A stretch of 64,000 bases of DNA, from the NCBI GenBank assembly GCA_964387025.1, contig CAYLUZ010000005.1, forward strand, positions 1 through 64,000, written 5' to 3'. The position numbers were made by a program, and so were the translations under genes. This DNA comes from PNON01 sp964387025. Lineage in GTDB: Bacteria; Chloroflexota; Anaerolineae; Anaerolineales; Anaerolineaceae. The notes under the pieces were generated by a model. It was given only the letters and a program-made list of their open reading frames with translations, was not told the DNA's origin and searched no databases. The stretch's first letter is position 1. Each line of letters opens with the position of its first letter. Shown one piece after another: positions 18,199-27,364 of the stretch.

Positions 18199-18873
18199 AT
18201 GAAAAGAGCTTCTACAAGGATATTATTACTTGGTTTTATATTAATAATGGTATTAACTGGTTGTCAACGGTCTGCATCAGTCAATCCTGGTAAGGTACTG
18301 CAAGATCTTCCTACCCTGATAGAAACCACCGGAAATAATGCTCAAGAACAAATTAGTGCAACCCAAACAGAAATGAAAATCCTAACAACCACACCAAAAC
18401 AGGAGCTGCAAAAGTCATCCACGTCAACAACGAAACCGGAAGTCAATACTACACCTGTTGAAATAATCGCCACAATAACACCTACTACCCCGATAACACC
18501 AACGGTCGAAGAACTGATCGTTCCTACAATTTCCAGACCCTCAACCTATGTATTACAAGAGAATGAAAATCCCTATTGCATCGCCCGAAGATTTAATGTG
18601 GATATAGGTGAACTTCTCAGTATCAATGTTCTAACCACAGAAAGCCAACCGACCAAAGGAACGTCGCTAAAAATTCCGTCAACGAATCATCCCTGGTCAT
18701 CAGGACCCATTGCATTATTACCTCATCCGACCCAATATACAGTTAGAAACGGAGATACTATATCAGGGATCGCTTGCTTATTTGGTGATGTTAGCCCCGA
18801 AGCGATAATCTTTGTCAATAAACTGACTGAGCCGATCACTTTACAGGGCGGAACCATCATCAATATCCCGTAG
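18199..18873 (+). CDS. LysM-domain lipoprotein
   Basis: 224 residues. Lipobox VLTGC (Cys22), a Thr/Pro-rich stalk to about residue 115, then two LysM domains: YVLQENENPYCIARRFNVD (about 117-160) and YTVRNGDTISGIACLFG (about 180-224). LysM domains bind N-acetylglucosamine polymers, so it probably anchors at the envelope and contacts peptidoglycan or another glycan. Two Cys (one in each domain) are unusual in LysM and could be disulfide-linked. AGGAG precedes the ATG. Monocistronic: own promoter and terminator. Confidence 0.85.
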   Translation: MKRASTRILLLGFILIMVLTGCQRSASVNPGKVLQDLPTLIETTGNNAQEQISATQTEMKILTTTPKQELQKSSTSTTKPEVNTTPVEIIATITPTTPITPTVEELIVPTISRPSTYVLQENENPYCIARRFNVDIGELLSINVLTTESQPTKGTSLKIPSTNHPWSSGPIALLPHPTQYTVRNGDTISGIACLFGDVSPEAIIFVNKLTEPITLQGGTIINIP

Positions 18874-18889
18874 TCATATTATTAATACC

Positions 18890-18917
18890 AAAACGGGAGG
18901 CAGCAGCCTCCCGTTTT
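18890..18917 (+). terminator. Rho-independent terminator of LysM gene
   Basis: 12-bp perfect stem AAAACGGGAGGC (18890-18901) and GCCTCCCGTTTT (18906-18917), AGCA loop, T-run at the end of the stem. Confidence 0.85.
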
Positions 18918-18937
18918 AATAAACCTTGAAGATCCAT

Positions 18938-19507
18938 ATGAAAAAAGAAACTCCTCAAGAATTCATAACTTTGCATACCGAAATCGGTTATCGCGGAAGA
19001 GCCTTCACAGTAAGAAAAGATACCCTGAAGCTGCCCGATGGCCGTGAAACTATTTATGATATAATTGACCATCCTGGTGCAGTCACAATTATCCCTGTCG
19101 ATACAGATGGAAATATATACTTTGTTCGACAATTCCGACCAGCCACCGGTGAAGTACTGTTGGAATTGCCTGCCGGTACCCTTGAAAAAGGAGAAGATCC
19201 ATTAGAATGTGCTGCGCGTGAAATCCAGGAAGAAACTGGTTTTGCAGCAAGGAAACTCACATCCCTTGGTGCTGTCTGGCTGGCTCCAGGTTATTCAACA
19301 GAATACTTGCATTTCTTCTTCGCCACGGATTTATACCCATCCCGCAAACAGGGCGATGAAGATGAATTCATATCCGTTGATGTAATTCCCTATGTAAAGG
19401 CGATGGAGATGGCGCGATCTGGTCTGATCAAAGATGGAAAGAGTCTGGCGGGTTTGTTTTTGATCGGTGACAAAATGCAGGAAGTAAACCCTAATCGATT
19501 ATCGTAA
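18938..19507 (+). CDS. NUDIX hydrolase, ADP-ribose pyrophosphatase type
   Basis: 189 residues from the ATG at 18938; a TTG four codons upstream is possible but unneeded. Contains the complete NUDIX box GTLEKGEDPLECAAREIQEE followed by TGF (G-x5-E-x7-RE-x2-EE-x-G), and the upstream beta-strands FVRQFRPATGEVLLELPAG typical of ADP-ribose pyrophosphatases (NudF/YqkG type), which cleave ADP-ribose to AMP and ribose-5-phosphate. It follows the terminator of the LysM gene and converges with the MscS gene, the two 3' ends overlapping by 17 bp. Confidence 0.9.
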   Translation: MKKETPQEFITLHTEIGYRGRAFTVRKDTLKLPDGRETIYDIIDHPGAVTIIPVDTDGNIYFVRQFRPATGEVLLELPAGTLEKGEDPLECAAREIQEETGFAARKLTSLGAVWLAPGYSTEYLHFFFATDLYPSRKQGDEDEFISVDVIPYVKAMEMARSGLIKDGKSLAGLFLIGDKMQEVNPNRLS

Positions 19508-20306
19508 TTCCTTCATTCTTTAATCGTTCCTGGATCATATTAATCAAATCTAGTTTAATATTTGCACCATGACCCAGAGCAGCGTGCGAAACTATCCGTA
19601 ATTCCACTTTTGTAGTGGTTAAGTCTGACGTGCTTAGTATTTGCCAGGGTTCGATTAGATCATCCATTAAATGGTATGTTTCTTCTCCCAGAGATCTTAA
19701 GACTTCGATTGTATGGGTCAGGTCCGAAATGGCGACAAATAGAGAAATATTCACCAGGGAGAATTTTCCGCGGCTGAAATTTCGTACAATGCGAATTTCT
19801 CCATTTGGAAGAGTATATTGTTCACCTGAAGGTGCCCGGACAATAGTTGTAACCAGATTCACTTCTTCGATCACACCCTGGATGTTATTTCCGGGGATGA
19901 TAAATTCTACTTTTTCACCAATATCAAATGTCTCACTGAATAGAAAACCCATACCTGCAAGCAGGTCGCTTACAAGTGGTCTCGCACCTAAACCAAATGC
20001 CGCACTAAATAAGCCCAGGATCCATATTAATGTACTGGCCGGGATGAACAACGACAAAGAGATCATTCCAGCGATGAGAAATACGATGAAACTTATCAGA
20101 CTGCCTATCAGTACCTGTAATTTTCGAGTTCTCTCCATGGATGGTCTCCGACTTTTAGGAGCAAACCGTGCAAGGGTTAGTAACCTGCGTACTAGAAACC
20201 CGGTGATCCAGGAGATAACCCAAGCCAGGATAAAAAATCCGATGATCAGAAGGATCGTCGTTGTATCTGGCATTGAAAAAGAAAGAGTACTTGAAGGGGT
20301 AGTCAT
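19491..20306 (-). CDS. Mechanosensitive ion channel, MscS family
   Basis: 271 residues. N-terminal helix (about 13-37), a second helix (about 70-90), and the pore helix region LGLFSAAFGLGARPLVSDLLAG, followed by the beta domain (FDIGEKVEFIIPGNNIQGVIEEV and NGEIRIVRNFSRG) and the alpha/beta C-terminal domain. Shorter than E. coli MscS-like multi-helix paralogues, with only three helices. Function: release of solutes under hypo-osmotic stress. Start uncertain (20306 or the internal ATG at 20273); neither has a strong ribosome site. Confidence 0.88.
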   Translation of the reverse strand: MTTPSSTLSFSMPDTTTILLIIGFFILAWVISWITGFLVRRLLTLARFAPKSRRPSMERTRKLQVLIGSLISFIVFLIAGMISLSLFIPASTLIWILGLFSAAFGLGARPLVSDLLAGMGFLFSETFDIGEKVEFIIPGNNIQGVIEEVNLVTTIVRAPSGEQYTLPNGEIRIVRNFSRGKFSLVNISLFVAISDLTHTIEVLRSLGEETYHLMDDLIEPWQILSTSDLTTTKVELRIVSHAALGHGANIKLDLINMIQERLKNEGITIID

Positions 20307-20373
20307 ACGTTTAACATTATAGTACTGCTGACGAATATTTATTTGGAAAACAATCAGAGTGAGGCAATACCTG

Positions 20374-21084
20374 TCAGATCAAATGGAGAAGCTGTAGGAT
20401 ATAAACCAACAATGGGGTGATGAAAAGAGCAGGAATAAAGCTTCCGACCCGAATTTTGTACATATTTAATACGCTGCTGATCCCCACAGCCATTAACACC
20501 AAACCGCCTGCTGCTGTCATTTCAGATAACATCAGGCCGGTGGCTATTGGTTTCAGCTGATATGCAAGTAATGTAATCGCGCCCTGATAAACTAAAACTG
20601 GTAGCGCGGAAAAAGCTACTCCCACGCCCATGGTGGATGCAAATGACATCGTGATAAAGCCATCCAGGATCGATTTAACGATCAACATTTGAGTGTCGCC
20701 AGTTAATCCGCCCTGTATTGACCCCAGAATGGCAATCGGCCCTGCACAAAAAAGAACTGATGCCGATAAAAATCCCCGGATGAATTTCTCGTGCCCACCT
20801 TCTTCTTTTTGCGGCAGAATCCTGCGTTCCAACCACCCGCCCAGGTTTGAGAATCCTTCTTCGATCTTCCACCACTCTCCAAGCAGGCCGCCAATAAGCA
20901 AACCACCCAAAGGAATGATGGAATTCGTAGTTTTCAGGAACATTTGTATACCCAGCGCGATTACAAACAATCCCATACCTGCGATGACTGTGTTCTTTAC
21001 GCGTTCAGGTAATCGGCTGCCCAGGAATACTCCAAGGCATCCACCTATTATGATTGCCGCAAAATTGATCCATGTACCTAACAT
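20374..21084 (-). CDS. DUF554 membrane protein (YdfK/YqgA-like)
   Basis: 236 residues, about six to seven hydrophobic segments. The N-terminal MLGTWINFAAIIIGGCLGVF and the central ASVLFCAGPIAILGSIQGGL and DGFITMSFASTMGVGVAFSA segments are characteristic of DUF554. The physiological role of the family is not established; a transport function is often suggested. Downstream of the PBP gene in the same direction with about 100 bp between them. Confidence 0.85.
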   Translation of the reverse strand: MLGTWINFAAIIIGGCLGVFLGSRLPERVKNTVIAGMGLFVIALGIQMFLKTTNSIIPLGGLLIGGLLGEWWKIEEGFSNLGGWLERRILPQKEEGGHEKFIRGFLSASVLFCAGPIAILGSIQGGLTGDTQMLIVKSILDGFITMSFASTMGVGVAFSALPVLVYQGAITLLAYQLKPIATGLMLSEMTAAGGLVLMAVGISSVLNMYKIRVGSFIPALFITPLLVYILQLLHLI

Positions 21085-21181
21085 AACTGGTCTATTCTAC
21101 AACAGGTTGGATAATCATGTCAGGGGAATCGAAAAAATGGAGAATTTTGATAGCGATATCCCCCAGCCAATACAGGCTTTT

Positions 21182-24055
21182 TCATTCAGTTACAGTCAAA
21201 ACCAATAGATCACTGATTTGTTCATTCCCGGCGAGGTCCGCGGCTGTGATCTGAAAAGTATGCTTACCTTTTTGGACAGTCCACAAATATCCATATGGTT
21301 GGGAGTCCAGTTTTAAAGTCTGAGTCCCATCGATAATGAGAATGACATCCTTTATTCCAGTTTCGTCCCGGATATCAGCATTGATCAATACTTGAGGCTT
21401 TTCGTTTATCTTAATGTCTTTTGAGTTAGCTGAAGATTTGATATCAATCACCGGTGGATTGTTATCCACTGTCACCTGAATGGTTCTTGAAGTTAATCGA
21501 TTCTCCGCTCCAATCACCTGGATTCTTAACGCATATAAACCGTTTAATCCTGTGGTGTCCCAAACACCCAGCAAATCCTCAACCACAGGTTTCAATCCAG
21601 TTGCTCCTACCTGCACCCATTCTTCCGGGTTCAATCCTTTCCCGGCTTCCACTTTGTAAGATGTGAAGTTTTGACTGCTTGCGGTACCGGTGATATTAAT
21701 TATTCCGTGTACGTATCCAAACATGGTCGGTGACGTGAAATGGATCGCCGGGTTGTCCAATTCTGCTCTAACTGCATCATACGAATCCGGGAGTAATGGT
21801 AAACCGGCTTTCATAGCCCATGCCTGATATTCTATTGGTATCGCCAGAAATACTTTTTCGGTGATCATTTCCGGTGGAGTAAAAACAGTTGCCAATTTTC
21901 CTGTTTCTAAATTTACAGCTGCTTTTAAATAAAGTGAATCATACTGTCTGGGTTCATTCCCATTAATAAAAATCTCTGGCACGATATTCGTGCAATCGGC
22001 AGATGGAAGTAAACCTGATGGATCACAAACATCCAGATGTGTCATCCCTGGTGGTTCCTGCCAGGAGCTGGATGAAAGATCCCTGGTGCTATATTGCATC
22101 AGTGACCGCCATATACCAGCTGCCCATCGCGGATTGATTTCCTGATTAACATTGGCATTTGTTGGGTTTCCTACCCAGGAGACAATGACCATTTCCGGAG
22201 AATAACCAACTGTCCACGCATTCTTCTTATCTGGCGTCGAGCCTGGTTTTGCTGCAGAAGTACGACCAATTTGCAGAAAACTGGGGTAGCCCATACTTGG
22301 AGCTCGAGCAAGATCATCGCTTAATACATGGTTTACCAAATATGCCAATTGTGGGCTGACGATCGGAACAAAATCGGTATTCTGCCAATCCAGGATTTTA
22401 TTCCCTCTCTCATCCCATACATTAATGACAAACAAGGTATTAATGAAGGTGCTATCATTTTTGAGGGAATTCTCACCCGCTTTTGTCCCCATATTGGCTA
22501 GAATTCCGTATGCACCTGCCAAATTCACAATTGAGGTATTTACTTCAGGGTATGGTCCCATTTCTGAGATTTCCCTGTTAACTTCGAATCCAAAAGATTC
22601 CATTAATCTGTTAAAAGATGAGACACCTGTTTGGGCAAGGATATTCCGAATAGGGATCAGATAATCATTTGATAATGCGGTCCTGATTCGGACTGGACCA
22701 TGCGGTATAAGGGGTGATTCAATATCCCCTTGTATCTCCCTGGTTGCCACATCCCAAACCATGGTTGCCGGGCTTAATCCCTGAACAAATCCATTCAGAT
22801 AGATAAATGGTGTGATCAGACTCCCTATCGGCAAATCCGGACTTGAACGACTGTCGTTTCCTGCCTGATCAGTTTCAGAATATGCGAGCACCTGTCCATT
22901 TTTGGGATCAAGAATTAATGCTGCAGAACGGATACTATCAACCTGGATAGGTGTCATAGGTGGTAAAACGGGTAATAATCTCCCGGCAGGGCATGCTTCA
23001 CCTGATGCAATTGGACTATCTTGAACTTGGGATAATGCACTTGTAGATTCTGCGAGAACACATTCAGTTTGTCCCTGAAGATCGCTATCGAGTGTCGTTT
23101 GTACCAGTAATCCACCTCTTTCTACAGCATTTTTTCCAAGCTCAGACTCAAGCTGCTTGATTGCCTCCTGAATGAAAATTGACCATTTATATGAAGGATT
23201 ATCCTGCTTCGGGGTGATCACTATAGGAACTTGAATTGCAGTCTTAAATATTTCAGTGGAGATCATCCGCTGGACAGCCATTTGTTTTAATACTTCCTGC
23301 TGTAAGACTTTTGTTCCAGCAATAGAATCCCATGGGTTTATTGCTGGAGCAAGGCTTACACCCGCAAGCATCGCCGATTCTGGTAATGATAAGTGGGTGC
23401 AGGTTTTCCCAAAATAAGTTTGTGATGCAGCCTCAACACCGTAAGCAAAGTTGCCAAATTCCACGCTGTTTAGGTACCATTCCAACACTTTTTGTCGACC
23501 ATAGACGGATATCGCTTGGGAAGCTAATAATTTTTCCCTCAATGCCCTTTTAATATCCGGTTTTTCATTTGATAAAAGCAAATTATAAACAAGCCGCTGG
23601 GCTATGGTTGGATGTTCATTCGGGTTGAAAGTTCGCAGGGAAAACCCGGGACTGGACCAATAATCCGGTTCGGTGGAGGCAATAACAGCATTAATTAATT
23701 CCTCAGAGATGTGTTCATTGTCAGTCAGCGTAATTGAGCGATATTGACGAGTTATTCCCGGAATGGTTAATTCTGCAAGAACTTCTAACCCGGATCGATC
23801 CATCAAACGGGTCGGTTGCGCGAATACACCTTTTTCAGTGTCAAGCAGCGTTTCCAGTTCTCTTATCACGGGTATGTCGTTCGTAATATTTGAATACTGC
23901 CAGGTGATAAGAAATACTGTTGCAGAGAAAAGTAGAGCGATAACTAGTAGAAATGTAAATCCAAATCTTCCTGCAAATGCACGTCTTGCATCAGAAGGTT
24001 GATTTCTGCGCTGGTTTCGTACTTTTATTTGCAATAAAGTGTGCAGCTTTTTCAT
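21182..24055 (-). CDS. Class A PBP-like protein: GT51 glycosyltransferase with degenerate transpeptidase domain
   Basis: 957 residues. Membrane helix at about 31-51; GT51 domain about 75-275 with the catalytic-Glu region VIASTEPDYWSSPGFS (E129) and RALRE (170-174), GVEAASQTYFGK. The penicillin-binding domain (about 375-700) lacks its catalytic motifs: SxxK is SLIT at 412-415, KTG is RTS at 598-600, and the SxN position reads DYL. The C-terminus (about 780-957) has two Ig-like modules typical of PBP1C-like proteins. So it may polymerise glycan strands but is unlikely to cross-link. Lies upstream of DUF554 and downstream of folP. Confidence 0.85.
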   Translation of the reverse strand: MKKLHTLLQIKVRNQRRNQPSDARRAFAGRFGFTFLLVIALLFSATVFLITWQYSNITNDIPVIRELETLLDTEKGVFAQPTRLMDRSGLEVLAELTIPGITRQYRSITLTDNEHISEELINAVIASTEPDYWSSPGFSLRTFNPNEHPTIAQRLVYNLLLSNEKPDIKRALREKLLASQAISVYGRQKVLEWYLNSVEFGNFAYGVEAASQTYFGKTCTHLSLPESAMLAGVSLAPAINPWDSIAGTKVLQQEVLKQMAVQRMISTEIFKTAIQVPIVITPKQDNPSYKWSIFIQEAIKQLESELGKNAVERGGLLVQTTLDSDLQGQTECVLAESTSALSQVQDSPIASGEACPAGRLLPVLPPMTPIQVDSIRSAALILDPKNGQVLAYSETDQAGNDSRSSPDLPIGSLITPFIYLNGFVQGLSPATMVWDVATREIQGDIESPLIPHGPVRIRTALSNDYLIPIRNILAQTGVSSFNRLMESFGFEVNREISEMGPYPEVNTSIVNLAGAYGILANMGTKAGENSLKNDSTFINTLFVINVWDERGNKILDWQNTDFVPIVSPQLAYLVNHVLSDDLARAPSMGYPSFLQIGRTSAAKPGSTPDKKNAWTVGYSPEMVIVSWVGNPTNANVNQEINPRWAAGIWRSLMQYSTRDLSSSSWQEPPGMTHLDVCDPSGLLPSADCTNIVPEIFINGNEPRQYDSLYLKAAVNLETGKLATVFTPPEMITEKVFLAIPIEYQAWAMKAGLPLLPDSYDAVRAELDNPAIHFTSPTMFGYVHGIINITGTASSQNFTSYKVEAGKGLNPEEWVQVGATGLKPVVEDLLGVWDTTGLNGLYALRIQVIGAENRLTSRTIQVTVDNNPPVIDIKSSANSKDIKINEKPQVLINADIRDETGIKDVILIIDGTQTLKLDSQPYGYLWTVQKGKHTFQITAADLAGNEQISDLLVLTVTE

Positions 24056-24067
24056 TTGTTATGTTAT

Positions 24068-24955
24068 TTACTTTGTTAATTTATGCAACGGTTTAGCCAT
24101 CCGGGTAATTGCATCAGTCATTCTGGCAACTCTTACTATTTGCATAACATCGTGGACCCGGATGATGGATGCTCCTCTGACAATACCAACAGCTACCGCA
24201 GCGGCAGTTCCTTCAATTCGATCAGATGGCGGTAGATCCAGGGTGTAACCGATAAATGATTTCCGGGATGGCCCAATTAATACCGGATACCCAAGAGCGC
24301 AAATCTCATCCAGCCTGTTGATCAATTCCAAATTTTGATCAATGGTTTTACCGAAACCAATCCCCGGATCCAGTATGATATGGTCTTTTGGTATACCAGC
24401 CCTGGTTGCAATTTCTACTGAATCCAATAATTCCGTTGAGATATCAGCTATCAGGTCGTTATAAACTGATCCGATATATCTACCCCCCAAGCGTGATTGT
24501 AATACAGCTTCTGAATGTTTGCTGCGATTATGCATCAATATCACTGGTGAATTTGTTCTGGCTGCCATTACTGCCATATTTGGATCCGCCCTTAATCCCC
24601 AAACATCATTGATCCAGTCGGCGCCTGCATCTAATGCTGCCTGGGCGACATCAGATTTATAAGTATCCACCGAAATAGGTAGATCTGTTTCTTTTCTCAC
24701 TGCTTCAATAATTGGTACGACACGGTCCACTTCCTCGTGCCAGGATATGACCTGTGAACCAGGCCGCGTGGACTCTCCCCCAATGTCAATAATATCCACG
24801 CCAGAGTCAATAAAACTGCGGGTTTGATCAAGTGCCATTTTTTGCACCTCAGAACCGGTCAAAATTCCATCACCGGAAAAACTGTCTGGAGTGACATTAA
24901 TAATACCCATTACATATGTTTTTTCTCCCCAATGGAATTTTGAAAGGTCTGCCAT
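24068..24955 (-). CDS. folP: Dihydropteroate synthase
   Basis: 295 residues. All DHPS loops are visible: INVTPDSFSGDG, DIGGESTRPGSQ, PISVDTYKSDVAQAAL, WINDVWGL, ILMHNRS, IILDPGIGFGKT, LIGPSRKSFIG and the C-terminal IIRVHDV. It joins p-aminobenzoate to the pterin pyrophosphate made by the folK product, encoded two bases upstream. Cytoplasmic folate pathway enzyme. Confidence 0.95.
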   Translation of the reverse strand: MADLSKFHWGEKTYVMGIINVTPDSFSGDGILTGSEVQKMALDQTRSFIDSGVDIIDIGGESTRPGSQVISWHEEVDRVVPIIEAVRKETDLPISVDTYKSDVAQAALDAGADWINDVWGLRADPNMAVMAARTNSPVILMHNRSKHSEAVLQSRLGGRYIGSVYNDLIADISTELLDSVEIATRAGIPKDHIILDPGIGFGKTIDQNLELINRLDEICALGYPVLIGPSRKSFIGYTLDLPPSDRIEGTAAAVAVGIVRGASIIRVHDVMQIVRVARMTDAITRMAKPLHKLTK

Positions 24956-24957
24956 AA

Positions 24958-25443
24958 TTAATTTTCTACCTTGCGAATACCAGATGCGCCAGCTATCCGG
25001 TTTAAAGTTTCAATATCAACTTCTTCTCCAGGGATGACTAAATCAGGGGCAATTTCCACCAGAGGAGTGAGAACGAAAGCGCGAGATTTCATTTGAGGAT
25101 GGGGTATCTTTAATTCAGGTGAGTTCATCATTAATCTATCATACAGGAGGATATCGATATCGATCAATCTTGGTCCATACTGGAAGGTGGGGATCCTTCC
25201 CATTTCCAATTCAATCTTTTTAATCTCTTGCAATAATGGTAACGGCTCGAGAATAGTCTCCATTCTTACCACCTGATTGTAAAATATGGGTTGGTCTTCA
25301 AATCCCCATGGATCAGTTTCATAGACACTGGAGGAGATGACATTTTTGCAGAATATTTTTAGTCTATCCATGGCTTGCTTCAGGTTTTCCAGCCTGTTGC
25401 CAAGGTTCGTGCCCAGGGAGAGATAGACTAAATGCTTATTCAC
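24958..25443 (-). CDS. folK: 2-amino-4-hydroxy-6-hydroxymethyldihydropteridine pyrophosphokinase
   Basis: 161 residues, the usual HPPK length. Signature motifs YLSLGTNLGNRLENLKQA, VYETDPWGFEDQPIFYN, EKKIELEMGR-like (KKIELEMGRI) and the metal site PRLIDIDILLYD, then IPHPQMKSRAFVLTPL. It pyrophosphorylates hydroxymethyl-dihydropterin, the substrate of FolP encoded directly downstream. The two genes form a folate operon with homoserine dehydrogenase upstream by 12 bp. Confidence 0.95.
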   Translation of the reverse strand: MNKHLVYLSLGTNLGNRLENLKQAMDRLKIFCKNVISSSVYETDPWGFEDQPIFYNQVVRMETILEPLPLLQEIKKIELEMGRIPTFQYGPRLIDIDILLYDRLMMNSPELKIPHPQMKSRAFVLTPLVEIAPDLVIPGEEVDIETLNRIAGASGIRKVEN

Positions 25444-25455
25444 AGGATTTTGTTT

Positions 25456-26481
25456 TCATCTAAGCGTTTGGAGCCAATCGGCAAATAATCCGTATGCTGT
25501 TGTTTTTGGTCCGGGATCAGATTCTACAATGCCCAAACCGGGCAGGGAGTCAGTTTCAAATTGTACATATGAACTTGTCCCATTGATGCTGAACAAAGGA
25601 GAATCAGGGGAGACCATCTCTGGAGCTACTGAGGTGGAAATTTGTTCGCCAACACGCCTGGCGCTGCAAACCAATTTCCAGCGTTTTCCTTGATCCCTGG
25701 CTTTTTGTATTTCAGCAGGTGTAATTCCCCGAATTCCTTCCCTGGTGATATCCTGAGGTAATAAAGGAACGCCCATCAATACCGTTACTAATGCAGCCAC
25801 TTTTATCGCAGCATCCCATCCATCCACATCTGCACTTGGATCAGTCTCGGTAATGCCTATCTTTCTGCCGTACTCTACCGCCTCGTCAAAGCTTTCACCG
25901 CTTTCCATACGGGTCAGGATCATATTGGTACACGAGTTCAAAATTCCACGAAATGCATGGAGTTCCAAACCTGGAAGTGCCTCCCGAAAAAGGGAAAAGA
26001 TGGGTGCTCCATCCATCACTGAAGATTCGAACAGGAACTGTTTTCCCTGCCTGGCTGCCAAATCACTTAAAAGTTTATATCCGTGGACTACCGGTCCTTT
26101 ATTGGCTGTGATCACATTCATGCCAAATTCCAATCCTGCCTTAAGGTGATCTATTGCTGGCTGCCCGGAAATATGATTCACCGGAGAGTTCTCGAATAAA
26201 ACGTCACCAGGGCAGGCTCGAATAAACTCCAGGGCGTCTTTAGGACATTCAAGTACAGAAACAGCATCCAACGAACCACCTGCTGAGATTATCTGTAAAG
26301 AACGATCAACATCCAGACCTTGAGAATTTATGGCAGCACCATGCCGTTTTGTGAATATTCCGGTAACGATAAAATCAACATTATATTTTTTATTAACAAA
26401 ACCCCGTCTTTCAATTAATAGGCGAGCTAAAGCCTGACCCACATTTCCAAATCCCATAAAGACTATCTTAATGACTTCCAT
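25456..26481 (-). CDS. hom: Homoserine dehydrogenase
   Basis: 341 residues from the ATG at 26481, chosen because GGAGAAAA precedes it; an upstream ATG at 26526 has no such site. NAD(P)-binding MGFGNVGQALARLL, catalytic and substrate region ITANKGPVV, ESSVMDGAPIFSL, FRGILNSCTNMIL and TETDPSADVDGWDAAIKVAAL. No C-terminal ACT domain, so no obvious threonine feedback site. Converts aspartate semialdehyde to homoserine for threonine and methionine. Likely cotranscribed with folK-folP. Confidence 0.92.
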   Translation of the reverse strand: MEVIKIVFMGFGNVGQALARLLIERRGFVNKKYNVDFIVTGIFTKRHGAAINSQGLDVDRSLQIISAGGSLDAVSVLECPKDALEFIRACPGDVLFENSPVNHISGQPAIDHLKAGLEFGMNVITANKGPVVHGYKLLSDLAARQGKQFLFESSVMDGAPIFSLFREALPGLELHAFRGILNSCTNMILTRMESGESFDEAVEYGRKIGITETDPSADVDGWDAAIKVAALVTVLMGVPLLPQDITREGIRGITPAEIQKARDQGKRWKLVCSARRVGEQISTSVAPEMVSPDSPLFSINGTSSYVQFETDSLPGLGIVESDPGPKTTAYGLFADWLQTLR

Positions 26482-26534
26482 TTTTTCTCCAGTATTGTTC
26501 CAATTTACTATAATATAATAACCCAAATCCGGAT

Positions 26535-27257
26535 CTATAATGGTGGGTACGGTACCATTCTCCGGTTTTGATCATAAATCGGCAGTTTCGGGTCAGATAC
26601 AATGCTCAGGCACCGCAATCGAAAAGCTGCTATTTCTACCGGGCTGAGAAATTTTTGAAGAATACCAGTCAACTCGGTATTCTTCTGCAGTGTCTGCTCC
26701 AATCGATGGATATCATTCAATAAATTCCCAGGAATTGATTGTCCGGCAAAATCCCAGATGACTGTTCGCAATTTATCTTCCTCATTAAAGCATAGTCCTT
26801 GATCTATGCACCAAAGGTGTCCATCTTCATCCTGCAAAACATGGCCGCCTTTCCGATCAGCATTATTGACAAGGCAGTCAAATATGCATACTTGTATTAA
26901 TTTTGGTCTTTCCGATTCAACCAAACTGAAATAATGGATTTGTGGATCATGACGAAAGAATAATTGTAACGAACCCGCTCCTAAAGGTAAGCTTTTTGTT
27001 CGATATACAGTAGGCGGAATCAAATCCCACCCCAGGGATTGGCTCACTTCGTAGGCTGCTGCTTCTCTTTTCCCCAATGAACTTGCAGGAAAATCCCACA
27101 ATGGCTGCTCCCCACGAGCTGGTTTATAGACTGCTTCGACGCTTTCTCCATTATTTTCTACACGGGCCAGGAATGTGTAATTTGAACCGCGCAGAAATTG
27201 GCCATGTAGAGTGATCTTTCCTGATAGGAGGATCTTTTTGATCAATGGGTGGTCCAT
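26535..27257 (-). CDS. SCO1664-like protein with PI3/4-kinase-like fold
   Basis: 240 residues. The segment CIFDCLVNNADRKGGHVL followed by LWCIDQGLCFN corresponds to the catalytic loop (D-x-x-x-N) and DxG motif of PI3/4-kinase-like enzymes, and VEAVYKPARGEQPLWDFP resembles the Lys-containing ATP-binding strand. Proteins of this kind in actinobacteria are called the SCO1664 family; their substrates are unknown. It is 54 bp upstream of homoserine dehydrogenase, same strand. Family assignment is from memory of the motifs. Confidence 0.75.
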   Translation of the reverse strand: MDHPLIKKILLSGKITLHGQFLRGSNYTFLARVENNGESVEAVYKPARGEQPLWDFPASSLGKREAAAYEVSQSLGWDLIPPTVYRTKSLPLGAGSLQLFFRHDPQIHYFSLVESERPKLIQVCIFDCLVNNADRKGGHVLQDEDGHLWCIDQGLCFNEEDKLRTVIWDFAGQSIPGNLLNDIHRLEQTLQKNTELTGILQKFLSPVEIAAFRLRCLSIVSDPKLPIYDQNRRMVPYPPL

Positions 27258-27340
27258 AAATTAATTAAACCATATCGGTAGACAATAGTGAGTGGAAATA
27301 AAACCAATCTATCTACATATCAGTATTTCAGTGACGTTCT

Positions 27341-27360
27341 CTGTCCCCTGAGGGGGACAG
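27341..27360 (-). repeat. Right-end hairpin, candidate 3' part of omega-RNA scaffold
   Basis: CTGTCCCC (27341-27348), TGAG loop, GGGGACAG (27353-27360). It lies four bases past the tnpB stop. In characterised TnpB elements the guide RNA scaffold comes from the 3' end of tnpB plus the right end, with the guide just beyond. That role is inferred here. Confidence 0.5.
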
Positions 27361-27364
27361 TTTC

